Source of the DNA: Gonatopus flavifemur
Taxonomy: Eukaryota > Arthropoda > Insecta > Hymenoptera > Dryinidae
Direction of reading: 5' to 3'
Length of the DNA: 64,000 nt
Assembly: GCA_018340375.1 (NCBI GenBank)
Contig: JAFFJZ010000006.1
Location: 14,154,001 to 14,218,000, forward strand
The notes beneath the pieces were generated by a model that worked only from the letters and a program-made list of their open reading frames with translations, was not told where the DNA came from and ran no database searches. Positions 9,241 to 21,876 of the stretch are shown one piece after another (position 1 is the stretch's first letter; each line of letters begins with the position of its first letter). Made by a program: the position numbers and the translations under genes.

Positions 9241-12200
9241 TTAGAAACGTTCGGAGAATATTCTATAAATATTCGAGTTATTTGAGTAATAATGGAGATC
9301 TCAATTATTAATTGTCATTGACTGCAATTGTTTTCTCCATTGCACAGCATTCTTATGTTCCGATTCTAACATCGAGCCGAACGTTTTCAATGAATGCAGT
9401 TCGAAATTCGAACCGAATCGAATAGTAGAAGTTTCGAACGGTTCGCACACCCCTAGTTTTTAATAACTGTATCGTTCTATGATGCTCTATAATGCTACGC
9501 ATTATTGGATCGCTCATCAAGAATTATTTCTGCCGGATGATGATGTAGGCCAAATAATCGTGCACGTATGAAATTAGCGATTATTGGCTTAGTACCGAAG
9601 GTCTACGCCTAGAAATTGCCAGGGATTGTCAAATAATCGATTTCCATGTTTTGAGAGAAACAGTTGTGCCCTGTTATACAGCATCATTAGTGTTTTTCAT
9701 TTCATTTCTTTTCCATAGAAGGGAAATCGTTCCCCGGTTCGCGAGGCACACCAGATGCCCTCTCTCTACAAGCTCATATTCCCATGTAAATCCCCACAAC
9801 AGATCTCTATTGTTCCTATTTTCAGTGAAATATAATCGAATTTCAACACTCATTCATTCGGAAGGTGAAAAAGTAATACGAAGATCGCAAGTATTTCAAA
9901 CGGACATTAGATATCGAATTTCCCTATCTTTACGATTCGTCGTCTGAAGATAAGAATGAGAGTTTGATCGCGTTAACGCATTACCGATGGGAGAAAGGAG
10001 ACCCGAGGTTGAAGAGGAAAAGCATTTCAAATCGAACAAAAGACTTGCGCGATAAATGTAGGTTGCAGGTATACGTATATCTATCTAACACCGAGATATA
10101 CTCAACCCTTTCTTTGCATTCTCCATCCTCCCCAACTCGGAAAGGAAGAAAGAGAGAAAGAGAAAAGAAGACGGGAAGGTTGCCGTTTGAAAACTTCTTT
10201 ATGACGTGATGCTAGCAACTATGACAGTCGTATACTACTATACCTTGAGTTTCAAACTGACGCCAGTCAAAATTGCGAGTTCCTTTAGAATCAAGAAACT
10301 GCTGAAAACGGCATCGTCGTTTCGTTCGCTTGTAGCCGACAAAGTGCACTTGCATGAAAGAGAATCTCCCTCTTCGAGACAGATAAACTTTGCTCTCTTA
10401 TCGCTTTTCGAAAGAACCCTCGTGTTGTAGACTTTTTTAGGATCTAGTCGCTTTTAGACGCTATTTTACGAACCACAAGGTATACACGCGAACGTAGCTT
10501 TATGTAAAAAAAGCATTCACGTCAAAGAAAAGAATAGTAGTAGGTATCGTTTCTTCTCGCAATAATTAATCAATCTTGGTTCGCTATTTTTATGTATGCG
10601 AGTACGTGAGTATTTTGATGCTATTGCTCATTCCGGGAATATCTCGAAGACTCCTAATGATATCTAACCTCTCTAAGGAGAAGCGGAATTGAAGGTAGAG
10701 ACGTATCACTTGTTACCAAGGGTAAACACATAAATTGGATCAAGATCTGTGGTTAGCCACGGTACGATGCTCGCTTTGATACACAATTATTATGGTTATT
10801 ATTATTATTATCATTACCAAGGTCTCAACGCCAGGAGCGGATTGACGTGATGTATACGTGTAAGTATGTTTATAAATACGTACACTCGTACGAGAAATTG
10901 CGGTGAAAGATGAGAGAAGTGAAAGAAGAAGAAAAACAGGATGAAGAAAAAAAGGCGCAAAAGGAACGTGGAAGGTAGAAGAGGAAAGAAAGCTGATCAG
11001 GACGATGTAATTTAAAAAGTTACCGTCGTCTTCGTGAAATTGATAAATGGCACGTGGCGTTTTTACCTCTCCTTCTCCCTTCCCTCCCGCCTCCTCGTTT
11101 TCCTTTTCCGAGCTCTTTGCCCCTCTTTTAGGGGCGCAATCAGCGGTAATCTGCTCCTACGAGTAATAAGTTGAAAAGTCCATTTTTCCACGTTCTTACA
11201 CTTCCCTCTGAATCTTCGTACGCTATATCTATCTATTTCCATACGGAAAAATCTTCCATTCAAATACTAATTTCTCAAACTTCACTTGGGATGTCGTAGG
11301 GAAGAAAAACGCAACTGCTTTTGAATGAAATTATGCCCCGCTATGTTGTACCCTAAACCAATTATCCTAATGAAACAATATTCGGTTAAGATGAGAGAGA
11401 AAGGTTACCAGAAATGCAGAAAATATGAGCACGAGGAAGGATAAGCTTGTGTACAACAACCTCTCGTTTTCACGAAGCTTATTAACCCAAGCGCGACGTT
11501 TATGCTTCGGGCGTTTATATCATCGTTATTCGTTTACTCAAAATACCTGCCAGGAGCTAGAAAATCTAGCTAGCGTATGTTATCTCGCATTCTATAAAGA
11601 AGATGAGAATAGGAAAAATGTTTCATTCCGATGATTATATTATTCCAGTTCATCGATGACGAAACCAACAGCCCAAGTTTATATCCAAAAAAATGAGGTG
11701 TGAGAGGAATGAGATATAGCCTTTTTCGTCCTCCCTTCTTATTTTTTTTCCTGAAAGCAGGCAGCTAGAGAAAGGAAAAGCCCCGACAGGAAGGGATAGA
11801 GAAGAGGATGATGCGCAAAGGGGAGAGTTGAGTAGGAGAATACCAAGGTCCTGTCAAGATGGCTCCATCAATCTTCGAAAAGGGATGACGTTAATACCTC
11901 GAGAAAACGTCTTCGTGGAGGTCTCTCCCTCAACCCTCCAACCTTCTGCAGCGTATATTAGGCGTTGCGTACCTGAATGAAATACGGTTCTGATGTATTA
12001 TTTCTTCTCTTCCATGATTTTTTCTTTTCCTTTTCATTCCGCTTTTTTTCCCAGAATGAACGCGCTGTTGCGAGTGTGTAACTCACCGTAGGCCCTGGAA
12101 AACCACGATATCTCGTCGGGGTAAAATGGATTTACCGTAGTGGCTAAAGCACAATACGTAACGATACACTAAAACGTAAATATAATCCAGCAACATTGGG

Positions 12201-15200
12201 AGGAGCCACAAGCGGTCGTGCGAGTATCTGTAATATCCAAGAGTATGCAAAAGCGAATATATGAAAGCTTCGAGTATTAACATCGTAAATCCTCAAAAGG
12301 AGAGGACTTAAGAGAGGAGGTTGTGTTACTGATACAAAACAGGTACACCACCAACAACAACAAGGTTCTATGAATAATTTTATGGATTATATGTAGTATG
12401 GAGAGAAAGGTAGTTAGTTACCTTTGCGGCCATGTTCTGGCTTTTTGCCGAACTTTGAAAGAAAGTTTCAATTGTAATATTCACAACAATATTATTCGAC
12501 ACGAAAAGCGTCCTATCCCCTGTATCACGTACCTACAACACCAAGTAAATCACCAAGGCTTCCATATACAAGACTCTACAGTTGATTCGACATGCTCCTA
12601 TAGCATTTCCGATCTTTCCACCTCATCCCCCACAAATCCGACCGGTATACACACATATACTCCTCTGGGTTCAACCTATTGGTTTATCGATTCACAAATT
12701 TCGAGAAACTATCTATACTCTGTTTGCTTGGAAGTTACGGTCGCTTGTCCCAGTGGAAGCCTCGTTTAACCTCGATTCTATCTGTAAAGGTACCATCTGG
12801 CCGATCGAACTTCCCCAAACAAATCGCACGAAGAGCAAGATAGGAAAAAGACCTTACACGTCAAAAAAAAAAGAATCGAAGTTTGAAGAAATATATTCCA
12901 CATAAATTCGTAGAAAACAATTTGATTTTTGTGCAATCGAGGGCAAAAATCTGATATCGTGTTCCTCCGAGTGACACGATTCGCAACTTTCATCGAGATA
13001 ATAATACATTTCCTGCTTGAATTTTGAAAATTTGAATTCGTCTGCACGTGATCGAGGGAAGGATGAAAAATTGAACTAGTTTTCAAATGAAAAGCAGGTC
13101 GCGTTGTCATCGAACAGAGATTCCGAGGGGGAGAATGTAAGAAAAAGTAGAGAACTAGGAATTTATCATTTCGTAGCTGAGGTACGGCACCGGTGGTGAC
13201 AAGGCTGAAATTGCAGTATTCGAGAACCCAGTGGAAACGCTGAAAATGAAGAGAGAGAAAGTGTGACGAGCGATGGTTCGGTGGCAAGTATCTGGTTCCG
13301 GAAAGAGGCAGAGTAATGGTACAGAAACAATAGAAAGGCGGTACCGAGAGGGACAGGAGCGTCAAATATTGAATGATATATAGAGTTTGAGTTCTAGTTC
13401 TAATTCTAATGAACACAATTTCACGATAATATCTTATTCCTTATTGTCCTCGTGATAAATATTCCTTTTGGAATTTGTTTCTGTAATACGTTAATCTTCT
13501 TTTGTACATGAGTAAATATCGATACGACGATGACGATTCGATGTACGAAAACGAGAAGCGTTCAACGTAATCTTCTTAAATGGAAAAAATGAAAAGACTG
13601 TTGATGTTTTCATCTTTTTTTTTGGATGGTTAAATTGTGATGCCGTCGACAATCCATCTTTTTCATAAGGGTAGAGGACCGTGTGTATCAAGGAAAGGAT
13701 TTATTCGTCGTCTCATCGAATTCATCGGTACATCACACTCAAGGAGGAATTCAATGCAATGCGCGTAGACGCGAAACGGAGAGGATTTGTTACCCATGCA
13801 CGATCCGAATATGACAAACATATATTTGAAGAATAATTTCATAATTTATCACTCGACGATCGATTCGATTTATCCCGGTAAGAATAGAAGAATAAACGAT
13901 GCCGAAGAATTTTTTAATTTCAAACATATTTCAAAGTTGGAAACTCGAATAACTTGATCTACCGAAGAACGATGGTATACTTTTCGTACAAGTTACAAAA
14001 TATATACGTGATAAATTTGTGGAAATCATAATTTCCATCCCCAAAGGTGAAGCAAATTTTTAATTAAAACACTTGCTTTTGAAACGACTAAATTGTATAT
14101 CGACGGGATATTAAATTTCAAGTTATATTCTATAATTCAGAAAAGATGGTTCGATTAATCTTTATCGAAGATTCATTGAACGAAACTTTAGGTGAGAACT
14201 TCAATAGCAAAGATCGATACCAGGTATCGGAAGAGAAAGAACGATGGGAACTATCGTTGTTCGCACCGTTTGTTTGGATCGATAAAAGTTTCTGCAGAGT
14301 TATAATCGATGTTCGTAAACAAAACTGAATTTTCCAAATGGAATATTTGTTGAATCAAGAGTGAGGATATCGAGGAAGAACACTCGCACTTCTCTGCGAA
14401 GAATCAACATTCCACCGTGAACGTTTGTAGCAGTAGTATTAATAGGATCAATATTGATGAAATAAAAGTTTCGATATCGGAATCGTCTGTTGTAACTTTG
14501 AGTCTAGGATCGAATCGTATCGTTGAAGGGAAAAACTTTCTCACGGTGGAATAGCCCGCAAGGATGTTTTGGTTTCCCTTGCGATGGAAAGTAGACGAAC
14601 AAGAAGAAGAAGAAGAGGAAGAAGAAGGAGGAGATATAGTGTTTCAGGGTGTATATTTGTATTGACGGAATGGCACATCTCTCGTCGCTAAGAACAAAGA
14701 CGACAAGGGGGGTTAAACAAGGAACCACCACGAGTGGAGGCGAGACTAATCCTGAAGGACCTAAGTAAACCGCTTCTAATGGATCCTGTCATTGGGTTTT
14801 AGGGTAGCCACGTTATGTGTACATCACTCTCGGCAGGCCATGAAGTGTTGGTAATGATGGGGAATCGAGAGCGCAAAAAGGATCAAATAAGGTGGATGGA
14901 AAGACAATGAAATACGTTTATGTGTATAGATGTGATGTATAGGTGGATGTGTATATTACACACTAACGATGAATGCGCAAGCGCATTCGTAAGGAAGATG
15001 GACGAATTAATGGAGTCGTTAATGGCTTTTCTGACCTATTCCGCTCATCGTTAACGGGAAGAGGTTGGCTCCCGTTGAGAAATTTTCACTATATCATTGT
15101 TCCATACCCTGAGAACAAACTTTCGAACTTTTCGAAATATTCTCTCAAACCCTGAACGGGAGAATATCAATTTCTCCCTGATTGACGTGTCGATGAAATA

Positions 15201-15689
15201 CGAATGTTTATTTGGAAATTTTACAATTCTCCTGATACAATGCACTGCTCCTATACGAGTGAAATATCGATATTCGATTCGATAATCATCAGGGTTTTTG
15301 CATACAATTTGTTCTCCTTTGTTTTGTTGTTGTTGTTGTTGTTATTTTTAATCTGTATGGAATTTACATGGAAGCGAAAACAAGTGTCGAGGAAATAAAA
15401 ATTCCAATCAATTTGAAAAGTGATTCGACAGAAGGGTACAATAGTCTCCCATTGAATCATGAATACAGTGTCGGGGATTCGATTGGAAAACACGAATGTA
15501 TGAAAATCAATCGACAAAATCCATCACGGCTCTGATGATTAATATTTTTCGTTGCTCTCCTTTTTTTTCTACAAAATTTTTACGCAGGGCAGGAGAATGC
15601 AATGTTCGAACTTGGACAACTTTCAACGTGAATATTTGGATGATAATTGTAATTCTTTACAATCTTCCGGTCCCGAGGGTAGGGGTGCA
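9241..15689. other. Long stretch with nothing recognised
   Basis: No protein family, RNA gene or transposon end is recognisable. Purine-rich tracts (for example 10915-10990) and a TTG microsatellite near 15325-15343 occur. The longest open frame, 12778-13416 on the minus strand (212 codons), has biased S/F/T content and no motif, and it overlaps frames on the other strand. I treat it as chance. Confidence 0.55.
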
Positions 15690-17002
15690 CGAGACGAAAT
15701 TCTTGACGATACTTTAAAAGTCTCGTCAGTATCGGTATTACTTAATATTTTTCATGAAAGTCACAATACTCCACCATTGTACTCTGAATATCAGTGTAGC
15801 AGTATCAGCTGGTCAAATGAATAGAGCGAAGGTTTGTTCATTTGCTCAGAAAGACATAAAAAAACCGATATTTCAGAGTACGGGAGCAAAGTTTTGGAAC
15901 ACAAGCCTACTTGTATATAATCACTTTATTCGGCAGTAGGGTCTCCATCTCAGCGAGGAACTCTCAAATTTCTCCAGAATGGTATACGATTTCGAGAAAT
16001 TTTCAAGTTGAAAGTGAATTCTCTACACGGAGAAAAAAGTATCTTAAAAAGTACCATAATTTATGGATTTTTAGCGCTGGTCTGACCCGAGTCTCAATAT
16101 TTACCTGAACAAACCTCTAAAAGTACCATAATATCTGGGACTTTTATAAGGAAGGTACCATACTTATTCTGGAAAGTCCAAGAAATTATGGTACTTTTAG
16201 ATATTCGTGCAAGTAAATATTCCGACTCGGGTCAGACCAGCGCTGAAAATCCATAAATTATGGTAATTTTCAGGATATCTGTTTTCTCAGTGTAATAGAA
16301 ACATTTTATCAGAGTTCATTGAGGGATGCCAGCGTATCATTCGAATAAAAATTTTATTGTAAGATTTCTCCGAACAGAATTTATGAAACACCTGGTGAAA
16401 ATGAAGCGGATGGAGCGACGCGGGAGAGTAAACGGAATGGTATCTAAGCGCACAAGGAGCGGAAATTGAAAGGTTTTTACGCTTCATCTGTTTTAACATT
16501 TTTCACCAGGGATAGTCTGAAATTTTCAGGAAATGATATTTGATACTCTATGTATTGCGCTATCGAAGATTATTCTTCGAAAATTGTAGACTGTGCCATA
16601 AATTTAGGATACACAAGTCTCACAGACAAAATGTTTTTTACGCTGGTATACGGAGCAAAATACCGCTCGAAAATATAAGAATTCTTATTATCTTTCTTAG
16701 TGAACCAGGAACAGGGATATAATATTTGTAATATAAATTTTTACATAAAAATACGGAATATTACGAATATCGTAGAAAAATTCATAGGTAGGATTGAAGT
16801 TTTAAACGCTGAACATTGATTTTTATAAAGCATGTAGTGAAATTCAGTTATTGATTCGTAATCGCCCTTATTTTTATGTAATGATGCATTTCACAAATCT
16901 TCCTGTTTCTGGTTTAGCAAGCAAAAGGAGAAAAAGTGGTATATTCTCTCCTCCCTGTATCTCCTGAAGACCTATGCTGAATTTGTTCTAGCAACTGATA
17001 AT
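15690..17002 (+). repeat. Long interspersed repeat, copy A
   Basis: This segment matches 27845-28790 in inverted orientation over about 0.9 kb at high identity. Both copies carry the same 60-codon chance frame (starting MILYVLRYRRLFF) and share landmarks such as the A/G-rich run AGCAAAAGGAGAAAAAGT. Similarity ends at CAACTG near 17002. The left side reads GGGGTGCACGAGAC and has a third, short match at about 18385-18490. Copy A carries a MITE at 16026-16292 that copy B lacks. No transposase motif or terminal inverted repeat is recognised. Confidence 0.75.
16026..16292. mobile_element. Palindromic CAC-class MITE, TA target duplication
   Basis: The ends CACGGAGAAAAAAGTATC and GATATCTGTTTTCTCAGTG are flanked by TA (16024-16025 and 16293-16294). 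The whole 267 bp is one long imperfect palindrome: words such as GTACCATAATTTATGGAT, CAGCGCTGGTCTGACCCGAG and AAAGTACCATAAT recur inverted. The element at 55660-55925 is another copy of the same family with nearly the same length. It could fold into a single hairpin if transcribed. Confidence 0.85.
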
Positions 17003-17363
17003 ATTCATATGATATTACTGGAATATTATCTACAATTTTCGTGGAATATTGTTGTGTACAGCCGAATACATGTTCAAATGATCTATTATTTTTGTATTAA
17101 TATCAATTAATTGAAGTTCGAATTCAATATGAGTGTATCATTAATTTTTCTATCAGTCTTGATATCTGGAAACACTGTGTTTTCTCCACTGAAAGTTCCT
17201 CTGAATATCTATGAACACCTCTGAAAAACTGCACTGAAAGTCTTCGAGATTTCCAGAGATTCCCAGTGAAACTCCAGCAGGCAATTTTCAAAACAAGACT
17301 ATATACGTATATTACAATTTGAGAGAATAATATGGCTCTTTTTGAAGAGGAATTTTGTCCCAT

Positions 17364-18292
17364 CCCATGTGTGTATGGATCAATGGCCCAATGATGGACC
17401 AAGCCTGGCACAAGACCTGCCGAGACTTGTCTCGAACGATTCACCAAACTTGGCCCAGGCTTGGGAGAGATAAGATCAGGACAAGCTTGGGCCAGTGATT
17501 TTGCCAGGCCCGGTCAAATTCATTTACCAAGCATCAACCAATGCTTCTTTGATCGCAGATATGGATGAAAAAAGTAATTGATTCATATTTCAGTTCATGA
17601 CTTTCTCCCTTAGAATACCGTACATGAATTATCTTAAAACGATAGAAAGAATGTGACAAGACTGGGACAAGCTTGCATGATCATTGGAAAATTTGCGTTC
17701 TTTGATATTCCAATCAATTTTGGTTCTATTATTGAATTATGCTCAAACTAAACGTCAGATGTTTTAAATGCTCATAGCTGAAAAACGGCTGTTCATCTGG
17801 ACGGATGGTTCGGGGGTTTTTCTCACAAACTTGCAAAGTTTCATGCAAAATTTTCAAAATGAGTCAGACATCCTAAACTTCTGTGAAGAGTTCTTCAAAA
17901 TCAGTTGATCTCCGTGTATGATTACATTTAAATGTATCCTATTACCATTAAGTGATGTTCTATCCTTACTTAGATCAATGAAACTAGTGTGTAGGATTAA
18001 TTATGGCAGGAAGCCCTGGCCCCATGGTTGTCCCAAAGTCTTCAGCCATTGTGAATTCAAAATTGTGTCACTCATGTGGACAATATTGGCACAATCTTCC
18101 TCAACGAATGCTCGATTTTTACACTTGTGCCAAGCTTGTACCAACTGTAGTGACTACCCATTGGGAACAACGGGACAATCATGGAACAATATTGGGACAA
18201 TTCTTCTTCACGGAGGTTTGTTCTTCACGGACACATGTGCCAACCCTGGGACAAGCTTGGAGTTTTTTCAGTCTTGGCAACACCTGCATGGG
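17364..18292 (+). mobile_element. CCC-class element of the CTTGGCACAAG word family
   Basis: The left end CCCATGTGTGTATGG and the right end reading CACCTGCATGGG are imperfect inverted repeats, flanked by AT on both sides. The interior repeats words such as CCAAGCTTG, GGCACAAG and GGGACAA. The copies at 30604-31357 and 48195-49136 are in the opposite orientation and share long blocks (for example GACAAGTCTCGGCAGG). The 145- and 123-codon frames within it (17918-18374) are by-products of the repeat and not genes. Confidence 0.7.
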
Positions 18293-18301
18293 ATGTATCA
18301 T

Positions 18302-18490
18302 TTTGAAATACTCCTTTTCTATTATTTCCACATTGGAAAAAATCAACACCTTTGATGATATCTCCGAATATTAGATCTGTATTCTCAATTTCGTATCGAT
18401 ACCGATATCAGTCTCGTGCTCTCGTGCGACCCCAGTATCGACGATATTCTGGAGTATCGAATATCCGGTCTCGTGCATCCCCACTCGAGG
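18302..18490. repeat. Composite of two older repeat fragments
   Basis: 18302-18400 matches 60653-60750 (shared text around CTCCTTTTCTATTATTTCC and TTGATGATAT). From about 18385 to 18490 the sequence, read on the minus strand, resembles the left end of copy A (GGGGATGCACGAGACC and a following GACGATACT). These are fragments of interspersed repeats without defined ends. Confidence 0.5.
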
Positions 18491-18874
18491 GATAGATATC
18501 GCCAAGATTGGCGAGAATTCGTAGAGAGACATTCAGAGCAGGACAAATGTTATTCCATATCTCTCTTTCCCAACTCTTCGAAAGGCGTGGCAATTGGAGT
18601 TTGTTCGAAATAACTGCATAGATGTAGTATTGTATACTGGAGCTACACTTATATACCCACACCAAGAAAGTAGCTAGCTAGATTCTCTCGTACTTCCGAC
18701 AGCGTCGTAAATCCAGGAAGGATTTCTCTCGTCCTTCCAGAATCCACAGAATTCCTCATTCTGATCCTAGTACTCTTCTAACGTTCAATTACTATTCCAT
18801 GCCATATTGCCAGGCATCACGGGGTATATACGGTACGGCTGAATATCTCTAGCTTCTTTACCCCTAGTCTTTTG

Positions 18875-19078
18875 TCATTTCCTCTCAACATTGAAGATGA
18901 TGTGATTGGGAGGTACTACCTCAGCCAATTGTGAACGTGCTCGCCTGTGCCTCTTGTAATACTCATCAACAAACTTCTCAACCGTCAAATTATCCTTGAT
19001 CCTAATAAAGCTACGAGCTCCATTGACGGAATGAGCAAAGGTTTCCGGAATAGGTGATGGTAGAACACCGGGAAGAGT
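18875..19078 (-). CDS. Possible terminal exon or coding fragment, product unknown
   Basis: A 67-codon stretch on the minus strand ends in TGA at 18875-18877. Its composition is protein-like, unlike surrounding frames: a proline-containing start (GVLPSPIPETF), then FIRIKDNLTVEKFVDEYYKR and RARSQLAEVVPPNHI. It is charged and hydrophilic, with helical-looking heptads. An in-frame stop precedes it at 19079-19081, preceded by GGTTATAG, which could be a weak splice acceptor. The overlapping frame just upstream (19080-19193) is rich in R, G, S and K and could be the preceding part after a one-base shift, in which case this is a pseudogene. I do not recognise the family. Chance is a real alternative. 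Confidence 0.3.
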   Translation of the reverse strand, partial: TLPGVLPSPIPETFAHSVNGARSFIRIKDNLTVEKFVDEYYKRHRRARSQLAEVVPPNHIIFNVERK

Positions 19079-19193
19079 CTATAACCCTCCTCTTCTTCCT
19101 ACCGCTATTACTATTCCGCCCGGAGCTGCGTTGTGACACAAACCCACCACCTCTTCGTCTAAATCTAAGCTGAGCTTTGTATTTTTCACTCAA

Positions 19194-19656
19194 AGAATTC
19201 TTTTATTTCAGGAAACTCAACAGGTTAGAACGAATGGAGAATTTCATCATTGCCCGTCGTCTATTTACCATAACAATGCCGAGGAAAGGAAAAAACAAAC
19301 GCGTATTCAATTTTTAATACGAGGATCGTATTGGAATTCGTAAGAAACGACGTTCCACGATTTCAACACGAAAAGACTGGAGAAGAGAGAAGAAGGAGAA
19401 TAGAAGAAGATATACCCGAGGGTCTTGATCGAGCCAGCCATCAAATTGTCGCAGTGCGGTAGTGGTGTAGGTAGACCCCGGTTCAGTCAATCCTATCGCA
19501 TTCGTCTGACTAAAAACAGGGATTTCACTATTTTTAGTGCGGTGGCGGGAAGAAGACTAAGTGGGACAAAAAACGAACGAGATGAGATGAACCGCGTGAT
19601 TGGCTAGCCGAGAATCGTCTCATCGTCGTAATCTATTTTCTCTGCTCCTTTTTTTA

Positions 19657-19693
<37 letters not shown>

Positions 19694-21710
19694 TACACGT
19701 ATTCTTGTTTTCTTTTCCACCCACAATTCGTTCCATACTCTTCGCTTCGCTCTCATTATTCCATCGTATATTCATTCATCGTTTCGTAAGCAATCAAGTA
19801 ATTTACATACGTTCATGTTCGCATGTTATTGCTTTTCCCTCGATTTATTTTTCACGAATAACACGCTCTCTTCTTCATCAAAGAAAAACATGATTTCTTA
19901 TGTTTCTGATATCGATTGTTTGAATCGAATATATTTAACATATAAGATTGTTTTTTTGTGCGAGAATAAAAGAATCAGAAATCGATCGAAGAGTAGTGTA
20001 TGTATGAGTATGTACGGGGTGTATACCTATTTGAACGTTGATTCGCGAATGTTTGTCTTATTGTTTGATCGATTTGCTAGAATAGCCTGGAGCTCGAAGA
20101 AGATTGAGCGACACTAGTATTGGATATAATTACGATTCCTCCAGGCGTTCCGTCGTCCTGTTCATTAATTCCATACAAGGGAGGATTAAGAGCACGTTTG
20201 AGGGGTATTTACATTCTCAAAAGGGATACGCTTCGAATGTTCTCCTGTTTGCACGTTGGATGTACTTGGGAAGTTTACAACATCGATATTTAAGTGTTAT
20301 CGATTATTAATCAAGATTGCTTGTTCCGTAAGCTCTAATACGAACAAAAGGGAATTGTATTTCAGGTTCGAATTTAAACCCACGGTTATTGAATGGAACG
20401 ATATCAAATTCCGAAAAATTTCTTACAAAATTCGATCCCCGGGTTCATTTGAATGTAAATTGTGCGTTGCGAGTCGACAATAAGAGGGCTCACCTTCCTC
20501 TCACCTTCGGTGTCGACTACTACCGACCTTGCGTTCACTCGTCATTCACCCATCGCTGGATTTTCCTTGAGCTTGAAGGGTATAAGGTTGCAAGTCGCGA
20601 GTTAGCCACGTAAATTGGCTTAAGGGATTTCGTTCTGGGTGAGCTTAATAGTCGACGTCGTCCTCGTTATGGGCTCCAATCTTTGCCGACGGAGGACTCA
20701 ATCGCCTGCCCCTGTTGTTCTCCTTCTTTCAAAACAATGATATTGTTGTTGAATTTCCTTTTTTCCTTCCGATGAAATTGAATAGTTCGTATTTCAAAAA
20801 CTCCCCAGCTCGCGAGCATGGAGAAAAAAGGATCAAAGAAAGACATACTATTATCTTGAATTCAATTTAAGTCAACTACCACCATCGTGAGCTTTACTCA
20901 CTTCAAATTTCTTTTCTTTTCTCTCCTGTTCTTCCGAAAGGAGTATTATTGATTCGTCTTTGTACACTTTAATTTTCTGGATCGTTTGAGAGAAGTCATA
21001 ACGACCTTCCTCAATAAATTGTCTTCCTCTGCAGAGACTTGAATACATAAATTCATTGAAGGAAGAGAATTCGATCCTTACTTCGCCTGGAAAGGATGAA
21101 TTATTCGAGTGCGAACGAAGGCGTTCGAAATTTATAACCTCGTGATAATCGTATTATAGAAGAAAAGTAATCAGGAGAAGATATATCCTCATCAAGTTTT
21201 AGCAGGGATCATATCTAGGGATAGAGAGAACGATGGGGAAGGATATCAAAATGGCAAACGATCATTTTAATTCTGTTTGCTTTGTAAACAATCGCAGAGC
21301 AACTATCGAATCTCGATATATATATATATATGTACATACGTACATGTTCAATTCTGCTTTATCCTCAACGTAACCTAAATCAATCCCTAAATTCCTATAC
21401 TATACCCTCTTAGCTCGGATATCGTCGCATGCATGCGGGATATGATACATTGATATGAGCCTGTATTTACGTACAGATTTTGTCGCCGGAAGCTGTGTAT
21501 TCTAGTCGTTCTATATCGTGGATCTTGAAATAGAATTATTCTCCAATGTGATTCCGTAACTGAATTGCAATTTATCGAAAATAAATAAATAGATTCGATT
21601 GTTTGTAAATATACATATATATTTATGATTTTGCTCTTTTGTATCATAAAATAGGGGCGAAAAACTATCAGCCAAGTGAACCAAAGAATAATGATCAGTT
21701 TTTGAATTAG
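19194..21710. other. No gene recognised
   Basis: AT-rich DNA with an AT microsatellite at 19658-19697 and a shorter one near 21315-21333. Open frames are short and overlapping. The 153-codon frame beginning at 19656 is an artefact of reading through the AT microsatellite (Y-I repeats). Confidence 0.55.
19658..19697. repeat. AT dinucleotide microsatellite
   Basis: About 20 AT units with a few interruptions (ATACATATATACAC) at the right side. Confidence 0.95.
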
Positions 21711-21876
21711 CCCTTACCCTGCAAACCAGGGTTTTTCGTGTCCGAGCGAATTATTGTTCGGGTAACATCGCTATTGATATTCCAAATACAATGTTTGAAA
21801 AGATGTCATACATTTTTTCAGATTTTTGGTGAAAAGGACGACAGAACTCTGAAGACCCTGGTTTGCAGGATTAGGG
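21711..21876. mobile_element. Short MITE of 166 bp with 22-bp terminal inverted repeats
   Basis: CCCTTACCCTGCAAACCAGG starting at 21711 is mirrored by CCTGGTTTGCAGGATTAGGG ending at 21876, with two mismatches. The interior has no coding content. Flanking bases do not give a clear target duplication. The CCC ends invite grouping with the CCC class, but the interior is not word-rich. Confidence 0.65.

Noticed and set aside
12778..13416. Longest minus-strand open frame in the left half (212 codons)
   Set aside because: It is rich in S, F, T and L with no motif, signal or conserved pattern, and is overlapped by frames on the plus strand. It looks like a chance frame in AT-rich DNA.
17918..18374. 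145- and 123-codon frames with cysteines
   Set aside because: They lie inside a repeated non-coding element and the other copies do not preserve the frames.
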